DNA of 64,000 bases from Sipunculus nudus (taxonomy: Eukaryota > Annelida > Sipuncula > Golfingiida > Sipunculidae), in contig CM049308.1 in assembly GCA_026874595.1 (NCBI GenBank), forward strand, positions 39,480,527-39,544,526. Direction: 5' to 3'. Shown here piece after piece: positions 61,224-64,000 of this stretch (position 1 is its first letter; each line of letters opens with the position of its first letter). The notes below the pieces were generated by a model, which did no database searches, was not told where the DNA came from, and was given only the letters and a program-made list of their open reading frames with translations. The translations under genes and the position numbers were made by a program.

Positions 61224-61375
61224 TAGAGCCCTGCACAGGCCAGAATTTACAGCCTCCCAACACAAACCTTCAGCCCGCAACCACCCTGCCACGCAGTTGT
61301 GAAAACCCGCCCTGCACCTATAAAATATAAATCACCCTACACCTGCCCCGCAAGTTTAACTTTCAGTCGTATCCA
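61224..61375 (+). mobile_element. hAT-like end fragment (TAGAGCCCTGC family)
   Basis: TAGAGCCCTGCACAGGCCAG, then CAGCCCGCAACCACCCTGCC and ACCCGCCCTGCACC, closely parallel to 36560. The right part is missing; a family D element begins ~30 bp further on. Confidence 0.65.
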
Positions 61376-61405
61376 TACAGACTTGAGTCCTACATCACTG
61401 ATATA

Positions 61406-62611
61406 ACTAGACATTTCTTGGCACCGCTGGTGCCATAGTATCGCCAGACAAATGAGGTTTTGTGGTATTTTGTTGATATAATGTGATGTATTTGTATTTT
61501 AGCAATGAATGTGAGAAACATTTGTACAAAATATAGGAAGATTTTGGATTGGGAAGGACAATTGATCAAAGGGTTTTTGACTTATAATGCTCACAGTGCT
61601 GTCAAGTGGCCCTTTTTAAGATATTCATGATTTTATGTTTTTCACCAAATATGGGAATATTCAAGGTCAAGGTCACTCTCATAGTCACAGTCATGACCCC
61701 AAATCAATAAACTGCATTCCAAAATATCCAACATTTGAAAAAAATAATTAAATTTAAAAAAAAAATAATTTGAATTAAATTAAATTTTAAAATTAAATTT
61801 AAAATTAAATATACCTCATTCCATAAACCATATCTATATACATGCATAACATGAAAGAAATCTGTCCATTACTGTTTGACTTATAATGCTCACAGTAAGT
61901 GGCAATGATGGGGTATTCAAAGGCGCAAAAAACAAGAAAAGGACAACAGGTGGCGCCACCTATCTTCTGCAAAAGACAAAACTATCCAAGATCTTCTGTC
62001 AACTTGATTTTTGGACCAATCCATGCATCCCTTTTTAAGATATTCATGATTTTATGTGATTTTCACCATATATGGTAATATTCAAGGTCAAAGCCACTCT
62101 CAAAGGAAAGGTCATGACCCCAATTTTTATATACATCATCCCATAACCCATACCTATGTACATGCATAATATTAAAGAAATCTGTCAATCAGTTTTTGAC
62201 TTGTGATGCTAAAAGTACTGTCAAGAGGCAATGATGGGGGTATTAAACGCCACAAAAACAAGAAAAGGATACTAGGTGGCACCACCAGTTCGGTACATGA
62301 CATCACTATCCAAGATCTTTGTCCAACTTGATTTTTGGATAAATCCATGAAAGATTTCTTGAGATATTTAAGAATTTGTGTGATTTTCCCCAAAAATGGA
62401 TCTATTCAAGGTCAAGGTCACTCTCCTAGTTGAGGTCATGACCCCATTTTATAAAATGCTTCGTCCTCTCACCTATATCTATAAATGTGTCAAGTTTGAA
62501 AAAGATCCTTGAAATATTTTTTTAGTTATTGTGTCCAAAAGAAATCTCTGCGGCGGCGGCGCAATTGTGCCTAAACCATAGTATCTCCAGACTATGTCTG
62601 GCGATACAATA
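61406..62611 (+). mobile_element. HINE-like family D element in the TRMT5 intron
   Basis: Starts ACTAGA, then a 5' hairpin (TGGCACC / GGTGCCA, loop GCT) and GTATCGCCAGAC. Core units of ~310-340 bp carry AGATATTCATGATTTTATG, TTCAAGGTCAAGGTCAC and CAGGTGGCGCCACCTA (61949; degenerate at 62274). After a CGGCGGCGGCG stretch it ends in a 3' hairpin (GTATCTCCAGAC, loop TAT, GTCTGGCGATAC) and AATA at 62611, 9 bp from the TRMT5 donor. Confidence 0.82.
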
Positions 62612-62620
62612 AGTACATAC

Positions 62621-63229
62621 CCTGATCTTCTGCACTGGATTCTTTTGTGCTGCTAAAGAGTATCGACCTATCTAGAGAGAAGGTACTACACATCATCTCT
62701 TTATGAGGTGCCACATCTCTTACACTGGAGATCTGTAGATCTGTTGGTAGACACCCTAGCATGGTCTGAACACTCTGGCGTGTATCCTGCTCTGGGTCAT
62801 CGTCTTTACTGAAGCTGTAACAATAAACTGTTGGTGCTATAAATCTGCTGTCTTGTACTTCCTCGCCCTTAAGTAAACCAACAAACACAGGTAGAAATTC
62901 AAGAGCAAGGGCTGGAAGGTTCATTACGATATGTATCCTGTAACTGTTGTCAATATCTGTTTCAGTTCTGTAAAGCTTGAGCAGTTCTTGCTTGACCACC
63001 TGAAGAGCAAAGTCTCTTCCATCCATATTGTATGTGTGATATGGTACTTTGACCTTATTTTTTACCATATTGTGTTCAAGCCATTTGTGTGACTCTGGAT
63101 TCAAATCATTAGCATGGACAATACACTTTTTTCTTGCTGCTGGAACTGCAAATGGTCCGATTCCTGCAAACATGTCATACACTATGTCTCCCTCCTTAAG
63201 AAGGTCCACCACCCTCCTGTGCTCTGTGC
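62621..63229 (-). CDS. TRMT5: tRNA (guanine-37-N1)-methyltransferase, catalytic exon
   Basis: TRMT5/Trm5 transfers a methyl group from S-adenosylmethionine to N1 of G37 next to the anticodon, preventing frameshifting, in cytosol/nucleus and mitochondria. This exon encodes most of the Rossmann-fold core: GTEHRRV, SAM-binding DMFAGIGPFAVPAA, HANDLNPESHKWLEHN, DGRDF, MNLPALALEFL (the NLP motif) and YCYSFSKDDDPEQDTRQ, then RDVAPHKEMMCSTF. The exon is taken to start at 63229, after GTTGTAG, because sequence further upstream in frame no longer matches the expected YWNPRL before GTEH. It ends in phase 1 at a GTATGT donor. The N-terminal exons (D1 and linker) are outside the window. Confidence 0.94.
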
Positions 63230-64000
63230 CTACAACATCAAAGACATTAAACCGTAACTGCATGTCAAATATAACATGACCTACTGCATTCAATATATTG
63301 TCCTGACACATGTTTTTTTCTGTATGTATACAGACAGAGAACTGCATTATATTGTTTACAGTAATACCATAAAAAAAGTAATTAGTTTTGTGAAAATAAA
63401 ATTTTAATCAATAATATGTCTGAGCTTCAAACAATGCCATTCTTTATCAATTGTTTTCTGCCTATGAACAAGGTATGCTTACAGTTACAATACTTATCAT
63501 ACTTTAAAAACAAGAGCTTTTTGATAAGACAGTAAATCCCAATATGACAGCCTTAATCAAGTCAAAATGTCAATATGCAGTTTACATGAGAATTTCATGT
63601 TTTAATAAGATTAAGAAAAGTATTGATTAACTAAGTGGACTATTTTAGTGCATTATATTCTTTTGTTTTGTTAGTATTCAAAAGGTAAAAATAAGAATAT
63701 CTTTGTAATATTATATTTCAAGGAATATTTCAATGTTGACACCATTGTTAAGTATGTTATCCTAGGAAGTTTATCCACAGTCAAATTTCCACTTCAATTA
63801 AACAATTGTAGAAATTGTATTGACTTACAATACAAATGACATGGCTTAATGAATTAATTTTACAAAATTCCTAAAATCATTTATATTTAATAGTGACACA
63901 GGATACATCAAAGTTCAATGATAGTTTTTGTCCATTTTGCAATTTCAGAATTAAAAAAAAATAAAGAGCATGTTTCCTCTATGAGGAGAACCTTTCCATT
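63230..64000 (-). other. TRMT5 upstream intron, no exon seen
   Basis: AT-rich sequence with no recognisable TRMT5 exon. The preceding exon must lie beyond the right edge or be too short to recognise. Confidence 0.55.

Larger units (their letters stand above)
59833..62620 (-). other. TRMT5: TRMT5 last intron
   Basis: A 2.8-kb GTATGT...CAG intron holding a hAT end (61224) and the family D element (61406-62611). The ~1.4 kb nearest the acceptor shows nothing recognisable. Confidence 0.8.

Noticed and set aside
63230-63347. Open frame continuing the TRMT5 exon to an ATG at 63347
   Set aside because: The residues replace the conserved YWNPRL segment with unrelated sequence; a GTTGTAG acceptor explains the break.

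Overview
The window is AT-rich animal DNA: spliced genes with long introns, no bacterial operons, and most of its length made of transposable elements. Three gene loci can be supported. All are conserved animal genes. The repeat content (rolling-circle 'pearl'/HINE-like elements with tandem-repeat cores, hAT ends, a DIRS-type retroelement fragment) resembles a lophotrochozoan, most likely a bivalve mollusc. That taxonomic call is inference.

Genes. (1) FANCM, minus strand: six coding exons from position 9999 down to 1646 encode the N-terminal ~467 residues (helicase motor lobe 1 and part of the helical insert). The rest of the gene lies beyond the left edge. (2) MAP10, plus strand: one uninterrupted 910-codon reading frame at 39877-42609, behind a probable 5'UTR splice acceptor. 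(3) TRMT5, minus strand: the last two coding exons at 63229-62621 and 59832-59786, with matching splice phases and a poly(A) signal. Its 5' part lies beyond the right edge. A fourth, unidentified coding-like segment is at 11411-11710 on the minus strand.

Layout. 1-10006 is FANCM with two inserted HINE-like elements. 10062-11135 is a complete non-autonomous hAT-like element. 12071-22102 is a nested pile of HINE-like family A interrupted by family B. 22108-23283 is a decayed DIRS-type fragment. 26273-27843 is a second hAT-like element. 30111-33819 is a foldback element with ~710-bp inverted repeats. 34978-38840 is a third hAT-like element that carries a heat-shock-element promoter segment. 39356-43400 is the MAP10 locus. 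44200-57948 is mostly tandem-repeat elements. 59700-64000 is the TRMT5 locus, whose intron holds a hAT end and a fourth HINE-like family.

The most notable signal is structural. Four repeat families with different end sequences share one end architecture: a 5' hairpin, then a short subterminal inverted repeat, then a tandem core, then a 3' hairpin with a 3-nt loop. In every family the left subterminal repeat pairs perfectly with the outer arm of the 3' hairpin, while the hairpin's own inner arm carries one mismatch or bulge. Four other DNA transposons could be delimited to the base by their target-site duplications.
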